A stretch of 64,000 nucleotides of DNA from Dryomyza anilis (lineage: Eukaryota; Arthropoda; Insecta; Diptera; Dryomyzidae). The translations under genes were made by a program, and so were the position numbers. The stretch lies in contig OX638133.1 of assembly GCA_951804985.1 (NCBI GenBank), positions 76,328,367-76,392,366 on the forward strand. The letters are read 5' to 3'. Below are positions 11,538-23,561 of the stretch, piece after piece. The stretch's first letter is position 1; each line of letters begins with the position of its first letter. The notes beneath the pieces are model-generated. The model was given only the letters and a program-made list of their open reading frames with translations. It was not told where the DNA came from and ran no database searches.

Positions 11538-12285
11538 TATACCCTACACCTATGAGGTACAGGGTATATTAACTTTGTGCATATATTGTAACGCCCCTTA
11601 GGAGGCGTGTCCGGTATGGAAAAGTATATATATTCTTGCTGTCTTGCTGTCCGAATACAGAATAACTTGAGAAATACTGATCAGAATGCGATGAAATTTC
11701 GACTCAATATATTTTAGCTAAAAGTAGGAACTGAGTTTGAAAATGAGCCAAATCGGTCAACGGACACGCCCACCTCCCATACAAGTCACTTTCATATAAC
11801 TCTTTCGGAACTAATAACTCGAAAAGTATTCAAGGTATAGTTATAAAATTTAAAAGGTATTGTTATAATTCACCTATAAATATGTGGTCCCACTTTTTTT
11901 TTTCATTATTTCCCGGGTTTTAATGGTGGAAATTTGATCCGTAAATTATTAAAATCAAATCTATGAAATATTAGCGTCTCAAAATTTTAAATAGAGGCGT
12001 GGTCCGCCCTATTATATTTTTAAATTTTTTTTTAGTTGTTTATACTTTTATATAAATTTTTTAATTTATGGGGATATAAGACGTAAATTTCTGATTTATG
12101 AATAATATTCTGAGGGTGGGGAGGTTCAGCATAATTAAAAACTTTAAAATTAAGATATGCAATTAAATATCCCACATTAATATCCCCACCAAAGGTGTAG
12201 GGTATTCCATAGTCGGGCCCGACCGACTATAAAAATTCGCCCCATGTGACCGAACTTACCCATGTGACCAAGCTTTCCCAACTCG
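11538..12285 (+). mobile_element. DINE-1/Helentron-like element, copy C
   Basis: Near-identical in layout to copy B (8161-8978), starting TATACCCTACACCTATGAGG and ending CCATGTGACC. It lacks about 65 bp between TATATTCTTG and CTGTCTTGCTGTCC, including the GATCAGCATCA segment and the GTCTGTCTGTC run. Confidence 0.8.
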
Positions 12286-13304
12286 TTTTTATTTCATAAT
12301 GTTTTTTCGAGGAAGAGCTTTGTACAACCATTTATTGTGCATACAAAAACGTTTTGATGAAATACGTTTGTGGCGGTGTTGTATGTTCTGATCACTCACC
12401 GAAAATCTAAAATTTACAATATAAAATTTTGAAATGGTTAAATATATTCATAAATTGAACAATACATAATACAAACACTAATAATTTTACTAAATTAATA
12501 TATATAAAACATGCATATCGATAAAATTGGTTTTGTATATTTCAGACAGTATGCCAATTATTCAGACAAACCTCTATTTAGTAAGGAAATTCTAAACACT
12601 TAAATTTTTTTTAAACATATTTTAACGATCAAACTTAGTTCGTTGAATACTTACACTGTTCGGCAGAGAATTTTCCCTGTTTTAATTCTATCATTTCTAT
12701 ATAATGTTAATATGCTGATTTGAACTGCGTTTTTAGTTTTTCTCTATACATAACGTTTTTGAGAAAAATGCATTATATATTTTTTGAATTTTTCATCGCA
12801 TTTTACAAGCAACATTTTTCATGAAAAGTTTAAGTTTTCAATTAAATCTATTTTTAAAATTTGTATGATTTGACCTTTTGGTTTGAACATCGATTTCATA
12901 GAATAAGACTTTTTTAAATGTTCCCAGAACCCAACTTCATCATTGCATTTTTTTTTTGTAGTTGGGTATTCGAAAAGTCTCAAAACGATCTAATTTGACA
13001 AAATTTTGTTTTCCCTCTATAAAAGTTATATATAAAAAAATATATATTAATTATTATTTGCTAAATTTTATATGCGTGATATTATACCACACCATTCCAT
13101 ATCATTCTAATTCGATTAAGACTATTTTTGATGTTATCAAATTATGTTGCGGATCGATCGATCCTATACCAAATTATAATCAAAAATGTTTTGAGCATAA
13201 ATTAACAATTTTGAAAACGTACAATCCACGTTGGATTTAGTAACATTACTTGAAAGATTTTGAATCTTATAATTTCCTAAGTAGACTTACTAATTTTTGT
13301 TTTT
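12286..13304. other. AT-rich DNA, nothing recognised
   Basis: No supported exon or element. The 92-codon frame at 12962-13240 starts inside AT-rich intron-like sequence and shows no domain or splice context. Confidence 0.35.
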
Positions 13305-13796
13305 ATACCCTACACTAAAGGGTATATTCAATTTGGTACGCCGTTTGTAACACCCAGAAAGAACCATCTCCGGTATGGAAAAGTATATATATTCTTGATC
13401 AGCGTGACTTCGTGAGTCGTTTTAGCGATGTCCGTCTGTCCGTATGTCTGTCTGTCTGTATGTTGAAATCACGATTACAGAAAAAGTTGAAGAGCTAGAG
13501 CAATAAAAATTATATTTAGTTGACTTATATATCTAAGCTGTCTGAACAAGAAAATTGGCATGATCGCTCTATTGTGACCTGAGAACCGACCACTTATGTT
13601 CAAATACCTCATATAAAATTTACATCTACAAATCAATTTTACTGTACCCTGGTGACCTATATACCACTTTGAATGGTAACCATACATATGTGTAGGGTAT
13701 TTATAGTCGGCTTAGACTGACTATAATTTTGATAATCCTAACTATCATAATAACACCAAATTTAAATTTTCCCATGTGATCAAGCCTTCCCAACTG
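13305..13796 (+). mobile_element. DINE-1/Helentron-like element, copy D
   Basis: Starts ATACCCTACACTAAAGGGTA, contains GTACGCCGTTTGTAACACCC, TATATATTCTTGATCAGCGT, a GTCTGTCTGTCTG run, GTCGGCTTAGACTGACTATA, and ends CCCATGTGATCAAGCCTTCC. Same subfamily as copies A and F, in the opposite orientation. Confidence 0.75.
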
Positions 13797-14039
13797 TTTT
13801 TTTTTTAATATGGGATGGTCGATATCATTGATAAGTTTGAATAAAAACGTTTTCTTTCGATTTTACTTTTTCGTGAAAATATGGAGAGTCTCATTTTTCG
13901 GCCGGGAATATTCCAAAATAAATTTAAGATCTGAAAATACATAATCCGAATGAATAAAAATGGAACAGAATGAATTTGTTGCGCGGACATATTTTCTGGA
14001 ACTCTTAAAAATTATTTCAAAATACCCATTGTATACAGT

Positions 14040-15405
14040 TTAAAAAAATGTATGTGAAGATATTTTAGCCTCTTAGGAGGCGAGACCAGTATGAAAAAGT
14101 ATACATTTTCTTGATGAACATCATTTTCCGAGTTGATTTAGATATGACAGTCTGTCTGTCCGCCTATACACACAGAAAAAAAAAATGTTCATAAATGGAA
14201 TGAAAACCGTTAATTGAGACACCGTTCATAATATATATAATGAAAAATTAATCTATTTATGAACTATTCTTCGTATATACGAATCGCACAATTTGAGCGA
14301 AATTGATTACATCAATTTCGCGTTCATAATTGTTATGAATTGCGTTCATTAAGGTATTCATATTATTTTTTGACGCAAATCAGCACAACCTCCACGTCAC
14401 GTGCAATTCAGCCGAGCATAAAGGCGATACTGAAAAATAAAAAAAAACTAGTCCACCAAAAGAAGAATAGAAAATACAACACAAAGTAGGTAGGTAGGTA
14501 TTTGAGTATGTGTGTATGATCATGTGACATGCAACTTTTGATAATTCTATAAATAGATATTTTTATTTTACTGACGCGTCATGCCGCATGCCGCGCAGTG
14601 ATTATTTTGACAAATCGTCGCAACGCGTCGATAGTTGATGATAGCATATACAGTTCTTAGTTTTTATTATTCATATGTCATTTCATACAAATAGACCGAA
14701 TCGTTTCATTTGTTGTTTACAACTCCAAAGAAACGTGCGCCGCAGGTACTTAACATAGCTCAACAACAAACAGCAACAATAGGCCGCAACAGTAAGAGTA
14801 GATATAAAATAAAATGTAAGTAGTTAAAAAAAATAAATAAATTAAAAAAAATAAAATAAAAAATTATTATAATAAAATAAAAAAAAAAAATAATACAAGA
14901 AAATAAAAAAAATATATATTTTTTAATTATTTTTATATAGTATAAAGTTCATAAATACCATGCATTTTTCATAAATATTATGAAAGCTTTCATCAATGTT
15001 ATGAACTTTATCATTACGGTTTTTTAAACGATTCATAAATTGGATGAATTTGGCCATTGGTTGAGTAATAATGAAAAATTTATAAAATTGATGAACAAAT
15101 TCATAAATAGTATGAACTTTTCTGTGTTCTATCGAGTTCTCTTAAACTAGTAAACCAATTTAAAAATGTTGTGAAAAATGTATATTGGATATTTAATTAC
15201 ATTTCATTCGCTATAACACTTGATAATATGAGATGTGGTCACATTTTTGAAGGGTCGGTTTAAAAGTTTATGGCCAAAATGTTGGAAACCTATCAAAAAA
15301 ATACATTTTGAAATCGTTTCTTTGGAATCAGGGAGTAATTTTATATAATACAAAAATAGTCTTGACAGCTACGCCGAACGGCTGTTGTATTATACATTTT
15401 CTTGC
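14040..15405. mobile_element. fragment of a foldback-type element, interrupted by a TIR element
   Basis: 14040-14165 (GATATTTTAGCCTCTTAGGA, GTCTGTCTGTCCGCCTATA) matches the core of the element at 32495-33953, and 15127-15405 (CGAGTTCTCTTAAACTA to GGCTGTTGTATTATAC) matches its right arm. The left arm is missing. The break between the two halves is the inserted element 14168-15126. Confidence 0.6.
14168..15126. mobile_element. TIR element with ACACAGAAAA / GTTCATA ends, about 960 bp
   Basis: Left end CACACAGAAAAAA, then TGTTCATAAAT; right end, inverted, ACACAGAAAAGTTCATA, then CTATTTATGA. It sits between two halves of another repeat. The inside has repeated TTCATAAAT motifs and a central stretch that looks unrelated (GCAACGCGTCGATAGTTGAT, then A-rich). 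No transposase frame is visible, so it is non-autonomous. The target duplication is unclear. Confidence 0.6.
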
Positions 15406-15880
15406 AAATAATTTTTACAATGGAAGATTAGTCTGTAAATAATATGTGACAATTCAGAGCATGCGTCACAGTACCCGGACATCCTACACATTGTTAACTA
15501 TTCAATTTTTAATGCCAAACCAAAATCAAAAATCGCTGTTGCGTTGCTCCTCGCGATTACAAATTTTGCGTTTTGCAATTTCTTTTATACCATATACTAT
15601 AAATATTCTATTTTCCTATTAAGTGTATTTCTCAGCAAGTGAAGTCTTGTTTCACTCAGTCTCCAAACACTCTTCACCAGGCACTTTGTCAAAAGTTCAG
15701 TCTCTATACTTTGACATTTGACTGCCATCCAAAGCAGTTGGTTCGTCATTCCGTTGGCTCTGACTCTCTGTCTGTCCATATGTCTGACTGACTGACTGTA
15801 TGTCTGTCTATATATCTGGTTGGTTTTCTAGTCTGCGTTTCACTTGATGATCCTGATGCTACTATGTTCTTCATACTTTT
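15406..15880. other. unassigned DNA with a GTCTGTCTGT-like stretch
   Basis: Contains CTGTCTGTCC and TGTCTGACTGACTGACTGTA runs near 15765-15815, resembling decayed Helentron microsatellite, but no element ends are visible. Confidence 0.3.
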
Positions 15881-16260
15881 AACCCCACACTCGACCGACG
15901 GTGTTACCGTCACCGTCACTTAGACGGCGACCGAAACAGCTTCGTTTTATGTTAGCCTCTAAATCCGGATATTTCACATTTTCTGCACCAAGCACTCGCG
16001 TAAAATCGCAACATAAACCTCTGCAGTAGCAACAGCGGCAGCAACAACAAGCAGCGGAGCGTCAGCCATGTTGGATTTATGGGGGGCAGCCAAAGAAGTC
16101 GGAATTTCATGTGCTTGAAGCTAGCTGCACGAGTAGCATATAAATATTTATGAGGCATCATTATTCGTGGCATGTTGGCTGCTTGCTACCTTCTGCTCAT
16201 GTTGCTGCTGCTGCTACTGCCTGCTGTTGATGTTGTTGTGCATTTGTGTCCTTGTTATAT
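15881..16260. other. GC-richer block, possible conserved non-coding or regulatory sequence
   Basis: Compared with its flanks this block is GC-rich and repeat-free (GTTACCGTCACCGTCACTTA; CATGTTGGATTTATGG; ATATAAATATTTATGAGGC), ending in CAG/CTG triplet runs around 16020-16060 and 16200-16225. No coherent coding frame with splice sites is seen. Candidate enhancer or untranslated sequence; this is inference from composition only. Confidence 0.3.
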
Positions 16261-17390
16261 TTTGCGAGATGATTTTGTCTTTAGCTATTTAAGGTGCATT
16301 AAGCGAGATTTGAAACCATGCGTTTTTATTTAAGCTCATTTGAAAAATATGTTTTCAGTTAAAAATAAAATAAGGGTAAAACTTAAATCGATTTTAAGTA
16401 ATTTAAAAATAAATCGTTGAGGAAAAAAAATATATTTATTTTAATTAAAAATTAGCAATGAAAAAATGCATTTTCAGCGAACATTTTGCTTTTGAAATAT
16501 AATTTTTATTTTTCACTGCATATATTCATTTTCAGTACTGACCAGCAAAAATTCAGGTATTTTCAATTTTTTGAAGAACCTTTGATCTTCCTATGCAAAA
16601 AAAGATTACGCAAATGTACCACGTCTGTCACTTAAACATAATTCCGTCTTTTTAGGTTTGCATAAATTTATATTTTTTAGTGAATATTTTCATTTTCTGT
16701 GAATATTTTCAGTATCATTAAAAAAAATATATTTAATGCTGGTTTTTACTATATTTATTTATGTGTTATTTATTTTATTTACGTTTTAATAGTGACGCAG
16801 AAATTGTCTAAAATTAAAATTTTCATTAACAATGTCAAACGATATCAAAATGCCAACAAGTTGGTTTTTTAACACATTGTCATTTCGAAAAACAACAAAT
16901 TTGAGACATTTTTGAAAATATAACTGACACAAAGTTTTGGATATACAGGCATATATTACATTTTTGGTGAAAACTTTAATGTTCGAGGAAATTCTTTAAT
17001 TTGTTACAGTGAAAATTTAATTTTTCGTCATCATTTGAATTCTTTGTGACACTCAGAAGATTAGATGAAAGTTTCATTCTCATTGGAGCGCAATGATTAC
17101 ATTTTAGGTATTTTTAATTAGTAATTATATAATTATTTAACTGGTTTTTGCATTTTATATACTTTGCTTATTTGGATTTTGCTGCATTTGTTTTTATTTT
17201 TTAAAATGTTTCTATTTTATTTTTTTACTTTTAGTTTTGAATTTGTGTTATTGTTTTTTTCTTACTCTTTCTTTTGTTGTTTTGTATGCTTTGTTGTTTT
17301 TGCTTATTATTTTTATTTTCATTTGTTTTTGATATTTCATTTATTTTTGTTTTTTGATTTTCTTTTTTTTTAATTTTATTTTCAAGTATT
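16261..17390. other. AT-rich DNA grading into a T-rich tract
   Basis: No supported gene. The short Phe-rich frame at 17164-17373 is low-complexity. Confidence 0.35.
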
Positions 17391-18215
17391 TTTCTAGACT
17401 TTTTCTTTTTCTTATCCTTTACCTTTACCTTTTACTCTTCGTCTTCCTTTTTCGCATCCTTTACTTGTAGCATTCCTTTATTATCTTCCAATTTCTTTTC
17501 CTTTCCATTTAATTTCATCTCCTCTTTATCTTCCTTTGCTTTTTCTCTTTCCTTCTTTATTTTTATTTTTATTTTTCTTTTCCTTTTCCTTTGCTTATCC
17601 TGTTGCTTTACCTGTTCCTGTTCCTTTTACGTTTCGTTTCCTTTTCATTTTTTCTTTTTCTTTTGCTTTTCATATTCATTTTCCTTTCCCTTTTCCATTT
17701 CCGTTTCCTTTTCCATTTCTTATTCTTTTACTTTTCCTTTTATTTTTCTTTTTCTTTACGTTTTTCTTTTACTTTTCCTTTTATTTTTCTTTTTTTTTAC
17801 GTTTTCCTTTTTTTTACATTTTTCTTTTTCTTTTCCTTTTTATTTTTATTTTTCGTTTTCTTTTTATTTTTATTTTTATTTTTCGTTTTCTTTTTATTTT
17901 TATTTTTCTTTTTCTTTTTCTTTTTCTTTTTCTTTTTCTTTTTCTTTTTCTTTTTCTTTTTCTTTTTCTTTTTCGTTTTCTTTTTCTTTTTCTTTTTCTT
18001 TTTCTTTTTCCTTTTCTTTTTCCTTTCTGTATCTTTTCTTTTTTTCGTTTTTGCTTTTTTTTTCGTTTCTTTCACCTTCTCCGTTTCTGTTTCCTTTTCC
18101 TTTTCCTTTTTAATTTTCTTATTTCTTTCCTTTTTTCTTGTTAATTTCTCCTTAATCCTTTTTCTTTTCCTTTTTTCATTTTCCTATTCCTTTTACTTTT
18201 ACTTTTTTACCTTTT
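17391..18215. repeat. long polypyrimidine tract with (TTTTTC)n core
   Basis: About 800 bp is nearly pure pyrimidine on the + strand, with a regular TTTTTC hexamer array at about 17900-18010 and looser CTTTTCC/ATTTTTCTT units outside. Open frames of 202 and 233 codons (F/L only) and a Lys-only frame on the minus strand come from this composition and are not genes. Confidence 0.9.
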
Positions 18216-18299
18216 TTTTAGCCAAAACCTTAAGTATAACTGAGGAATTAAATTTTATTTTAATTGAAAATAGTGAACATTTTAAATTTTAAAACTGAC

Positions 18300-18955
18300 A
18301 TTTCAAATTTAAAACAAGCATTAATCAATGTTATAAAATAAAATACTTTCCATTCGAGTTTTTCCTGTGCTGACAAATTTAATTAAATAGTTAATTAAAA
18401 GTTCCATCATTCCATCAACAAGTTCAATTAATTGCCTCATGCGAAACTAAAAGGTAACTCCAGGATCAGATAACAAAAAGTAGGTCAAAGATTTGGCACA
18501 ACAGTGAGCGACTCGAAATGGAGACTGATTAAAGCAACGTTAGCAGGACATTAAACAATCAGATAAACATTTTAATCACTTCAGCAGCTGCACTGTTTGA
18601 CTATTTACAGAAAATTGAGATACCAAATGAATGGAAAATAAAAATTAGTTTGAAAATAAAAAAAATGTTTGGTAGACTTTATGTAGTAGTTTTATACGAT
18701 AATCTAATTAAAAAGTTCCATTTTAGTATTGCAGAGTGTAGATTTGATGATAGTACCTAATATGTATTTATTAAAAAAAATGTTAAATAGATATATGATA
18801 AATATATTTTTATTTTCGATAAATATTAAAAAATAAACGAATTATTAAAAATGCATTGAAAACTATTGAAATAGGTACTTATGAACATTATAATGTATGC
18901 ATGTATTATGCGCAATTATGATTGTGAAAAACAGATATATTTATAAATAATAATT
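18300..18955. other. AT-rich DNA, nothing recognised
   Basis: No supported exon, array or element. Confidence 0.3.
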
Positions 18956-18957
18956 TA

Positions 18958-19350
18958 TAAATCAAAACAACGAAAGAAAAACACGAAAAAACAAAAGCAA
19001 AGGCCAAATCAAAAACACAAAACCAAAGCAAATACACAAAAACATAAGCAAAATCACAAAAACAAAAACAAGAGCAAACACAAAATCAAAAACACAAAGG
19101 CAAACACACAAAATAAAAACACAAAGGCAAACACACAAAATAAAAACACAAAAACAAAAGGAACAACAAAATAAAAACATAAAAACAAAATCTTAACCAC
19201 AAAAACAATTTCAAAGAACAAAATTCAACATGAAAAAAGCAAAAAACACAAAAATCAAAATGAAAAATTATAAAACTCAAAAGCACAATATCAAACACTC
19301 ATAAACAAAATAAAAAAACGCAAAAACAAAACAAAAAAAAACTCAAAATG
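18958..19350. repeat. A/C-rich low-complexity tract (AAAACACAAAAAC-like)
   Basis: Loose repeats of AAAAACACAAAAGCAAA; includes two near-identical units of GGCAAACACACAAAATAAAA around 19099-19143. Complementary T/G-rich tracts are found at 31440-32230 and 45000-45590, and similar tracts lie inside the Helitrons at 37.7 and 39.4 kb. Confidence 0.7.
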
Positions 19351-19359
19351 CAAAATGCA

Positions 19360-21636
19360 AATAGTAATACTAAATACTTTAAAGAAGGTAAATATGTATA
19401 AAATATATTTGCATAAAAATATATGTGGGAGGGACCTACTAACAGACTTAACTAACTGGACAAACTAAAAGATCTACTACATACAAATATACACACAAAC
19501 ATAACTGTACACAGAAACACCTACACAAAACTAAATATTCCTGTAACTGAGTATTTAAGTATTGATTTGTTTGATATAAAATAAAATATAGTTAGTTTTA
19601 AAAATATACTCAATTGATAACATCATTTAATAAAATTATAATAAAATATAAAATCGTTCCGGGATATAAATGTTTTATTGGAATATGCAACATATTCCTA
19701 CATATATTTAGATATATATGTTTACCTAAACTTTTTGTACTTGTTACTATAACACTAATTATATTCAAAATTGTAGTAATCATAGTACAATGTTACTAAC
19801 TATTACCCCATATGGAAATCAATAAAAATATTTAAAATTAATATAAACACATATTATTTATAGTTATTATTTTCCTATACATGTCTAGATCAAATAAGTA
19901 AGAAACTTCATTTATTTCAAACTGTATTTTATTGCTATAGTTAAATCGTTTTAAATATGAATACCAAATAATAATGAAAATCTTCAATTTAAACTAAAAA
20001 AAAATATAAAATTTCAATAATCCAATGAAATATTATGTCATTTTTTGTTAAAATCAACTGAAATATTTATTTAATCCTAAAAATCGCTTAATTTCCGGTA
20101 CCTTTTCAACAACGCCACATGATATTTGCAACAGGAAAAGATTGCATTAAATTATATACCTTCATTTTTTACACAACTGATATTAAGAAGAAAAATGTGA
20201 AAAATCTGATTGAATCATTTTATTTGATTGCGTCATGTTACTCAGCCTGATGTTGAGATTGTGGTCGTTGGTTGATATTGTTGTTGTTATTATTGGTGAT
20301 GGATACGGCGATGGGTGCAGGATCATAAAGCAACACTTGCTGTAATAACACAAACTAAGCTGCATATACATACACATAAGCACATATACACACATATATA
20401 TACAAATACTTATACAAAAATGTTGAGCACATACTTTGATGCTGAAGTGCACTTGTATTAAAACATAGGGTACCATGGGTAAAATGGGAAGAATAAATTT
20501 ATTAACAAAAAATTAAAGAAAAAGAATTTGCAAGTATTAGACCAAAAAATAGACCAAAATCATGATAGGAAAAACTGATAATTTTATTTCAAATTAAATA
20601 AATAAGAATTAAACATATTTTTTATTAATATCATTGAAATGTTGTGCCTGTTCCTACCCTGTACCATAAATTCAAACGCATATTCAAGTCGATCCAACTA
20701 ACTACCTCGCTACTTTGAGTTGAACATAAAAGCTATACGTACAATAATAACATACCATACCATAATTTATGACTAATGTGTGTAATGTTTGTTTGAGGAT
20801 TTCCAATTTGTGACCCAATAGAAATATAAGTGTACATCAAAAAACAAGAATTTACAATAACGTAGTTTATGTACACAGGTTAGTTCGATTTGGGGTTTTG
20901 GGAACTGATTCCTTGATACATTTTATGAACAAAATTGATCCAGAGTTAGGGTATATTTGGAAAACCCAATGATATACAAGGTGTTTTCAAACTTTACTTT
21001 AGAAAAATGTATACAACCCTATATTTATTTAGGGCTTCTACAATTTATAGCCCAGAGCAAAAAGTACTACATTAATTTTACAAACAATCGAATATAGTTT
21101 GCTGTATAATTTTAATATTGTCATTTTATGTGGTACGCTAAGAACTATGTTTCATCAAAAATAAATTTATCAACATTTTAAAACCTTATTATATTGGCTG
21201 ATATCTGATAAATCTAAAAAGAAAAATATTTAATCTATTTTTTCGAATTATATTTGAATTCTATTTCTATTACTATCGATTATGTAAAAATAATGGCATT
21301 TACTGCGAATTATTTTTTTTTATTATAGTGTAATTTGATAAAAATAGCAATTGTGCGACAAACATAATTTTATTTTTATTTTTTCGAATTCTTCATAGTC
21401 GATAAAATTGGTGAAATCAATAAATTAAATGTGGTCTTTAATTTATTTATAATTTTAGTGATATAATAGATGTGACAATTTTCGAAATAGTCTCTTTAAT
21501 CCGGCTTATCTACTTTTTTATCATAATATTTTATCATAATATGGGGTTATTTAAATTGTAAATATATAAAATGTAAAATAACAAATTTCAAAAATTTGAT
21601 TTTTTTATTTAAACATAAAAAATAGAGAAAAACAAT
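19360..21636. other. AT-rich DNA without a supported gene
   Basis: The minus-strand frame at 20183-20476 includes a somewhat GC-richer piece (GTTGTTGTTATTATTGGTGA and neighbours), but no domain or splice context. Near 20464 and 20655 the sequences GGGTACCATGGGTA and TACCCTGTACC form a weak inverted pair. Confidence 0.3.
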
Positions 21637-21724
21637 GTTACTCATACGCACTACAGAACTAAGAAAATTAAAGCATTTATAGAACGAAAATATATACAAT
21701 AAGAAATGCAAAAATTTAAGACAT

Positions 21725-23424
21725 TGTTACGAGCCTGCAAGTTCAATTTAGTCCCGGCTAAGGATGGGTTCTTGAACAGGTTCATAAGCAAATTTTTCAG
21801 TTTTTCAATTCATTTTCATAAACATAACCTAAACAAAAAACAAGCAAAACTTTCACACTGTCATTCTGTCATGAGGTATCTTGATGTTATTAGATACCCC
21901 TGGTCCTAGCCCACCCCATTCAGACAAGTCTGACCATGGTTATTGCTTGACCATATACGCAATAACCCCTAATGTGATACCATAAAAAATATCTGTGCTA
22001 ACCTGTCTTCATTTTGTTTAGTTCCCTCCTCCTCTAAAAATAAACTTAGTCACTCATTTCTAATTTCGTTTCAATTTTCATTTAATACATGAACAATTCA
22101 TAATTATTTAAATAATAAACTAAACATTAATGACAAATTGAACGAACTTAGTAAATTATATATAGATTTAGATATTTACATAATTAAATTAAATATTTAT
22201 TAATATATTAAAGTAAAATATTGATTTAGAAAATTAAAATTTACGATTAAGTTAAGCAAAATTGAAGTTTATGATTAGGAAAAATTTAATTTAACGAAAA
22301 AAAATTAGCAAAGAAAAAAAAAATGGTGTCAATTCACACTGTTATTAGTTAAATATCATTTTATTGTAATGACTAAAATTTACTTATCCATTCTTAGGTT
22401 GTTTTATTTTGCACAATAAAACATAATTTAGAAACAAAAGAAAACTTACTTATTTTGATCCATTTAAGGATGTCCGCATCTATAAAATTTAAAAAGCATC
22501 GTCCATTTATGTCCGTTGAGCGCTCAATGACTTGATGTGACTTGCCAATGCGAAAATTTCATTTTGTTCTAAAAGATTGTAGAAATATGGATTAATAAAT
22601 TATAATTAATATTTAAAGAAACTAAACTAAATACTTTGCTAAATTTTATATACTAATTAAGTTACATTGCATTAATTTAAATATTAAATAGTATTTAAAA
22701 AAATTAATTAAGTAATGAGAATAAAAACAAATAATTTATAATACAAATATTAGCAATTTATATGATGAAGAGGCACGTCCATGATTATAACTGCATGAAG
22801 ATCCGCTGCCTACATAGGGCTGATGTAGTGGTGGTGTGCGATAATTTCACCTAGACGTATGTTTGATTTGGTGACGTCATGTGCTCGTGGTCAATAATGA
22901 AAATTATCTGCGTTTAGTGGCGGTATACGTGCAATGCGAATTATTAAAAATGAGAACTTCCAACTTCCGCTATGATATTATTTGCAACAATTGATGACGT
23001 CATAGAATTCGTGAACGCAACAAGATGTGCACGGAAAACTGCTGGATATTAGATGCGTTAGTGCAAATGCATGATTTTGAAGAATTTGCACTTTCGACGC
23101 ACTGCACCTTCAACGCACTGCACTTCCACGCACTGTAACTTCAACGCACTGCACTTCCAACAAACTACCAGCGCTGTTAATTAGTTAGATGCACTCTTAG
23201 TTAGATGCACAATCTAATCTCTTCGTTCTCCGTAAATTAAAAAAAAAAAACAATTTTCAAAATCAGCAAAAAGTAAAAATACGTCTGCTCTATTCAAGTT
23301 TTATTTTCTTCCTCCTTTTAAAAATTTTTTCATTTGACAATTTTTTAAAATTTCAAAATTTCATTTTTTTTTTTTTTTTTTTTTTTACGAAGTAGAAAAT
23401 TGTAAAGTGGAGACATTTGCCACA
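21725..23424 (-). repeat. 3' LTR of the Gypsy element (left in + coordinates)
   Basis: 1700 bp, TGTTACGAGCC to TTTGCCACA. Contains two perfect TGACGTCA palindromes (near 22871 and 22994), a short tandem of CGCACTGCACTTC-like units (about 23095-23160), and a T run near 23364. The short plus-strand frame at 21706-21909 is an LTR shadow and not a gene. Confidence 0.95.
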
Positions 23425-23561
23425 CCACCAAAACATTTGCCAAACCTGTGCAGGAAAATGATTTGGGAATCTACATGAAATCTTAATTTGGTAGTACGGT
23501 GTTCCGTGTGGCTCGACCCACGATTCGATTTAAACTTTTATAAGCCGGGCTGGTTGTGAAA

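Noticed and set aside
15597..15779. Minus-strand 60-codon frame near a GTCTGTCTG run
   Set aside because: Short, no domain, and overlaps decayed Helentron-like microsatellite.
17536..18292. Open frames of 202 and 233 codons, and a 92-codon Lys-rich frame on the other strand
   Set aside because: They consist of Phe/Leu or Lys only and come from a homopyrimidine tract that lacks stop codons by composition.
20464..20670. Possible small TIR element (GGGTACCATGGGTA / TACCCTGTACC)
   Set aside because: The inverted match is short and gapped, with no target duplication.
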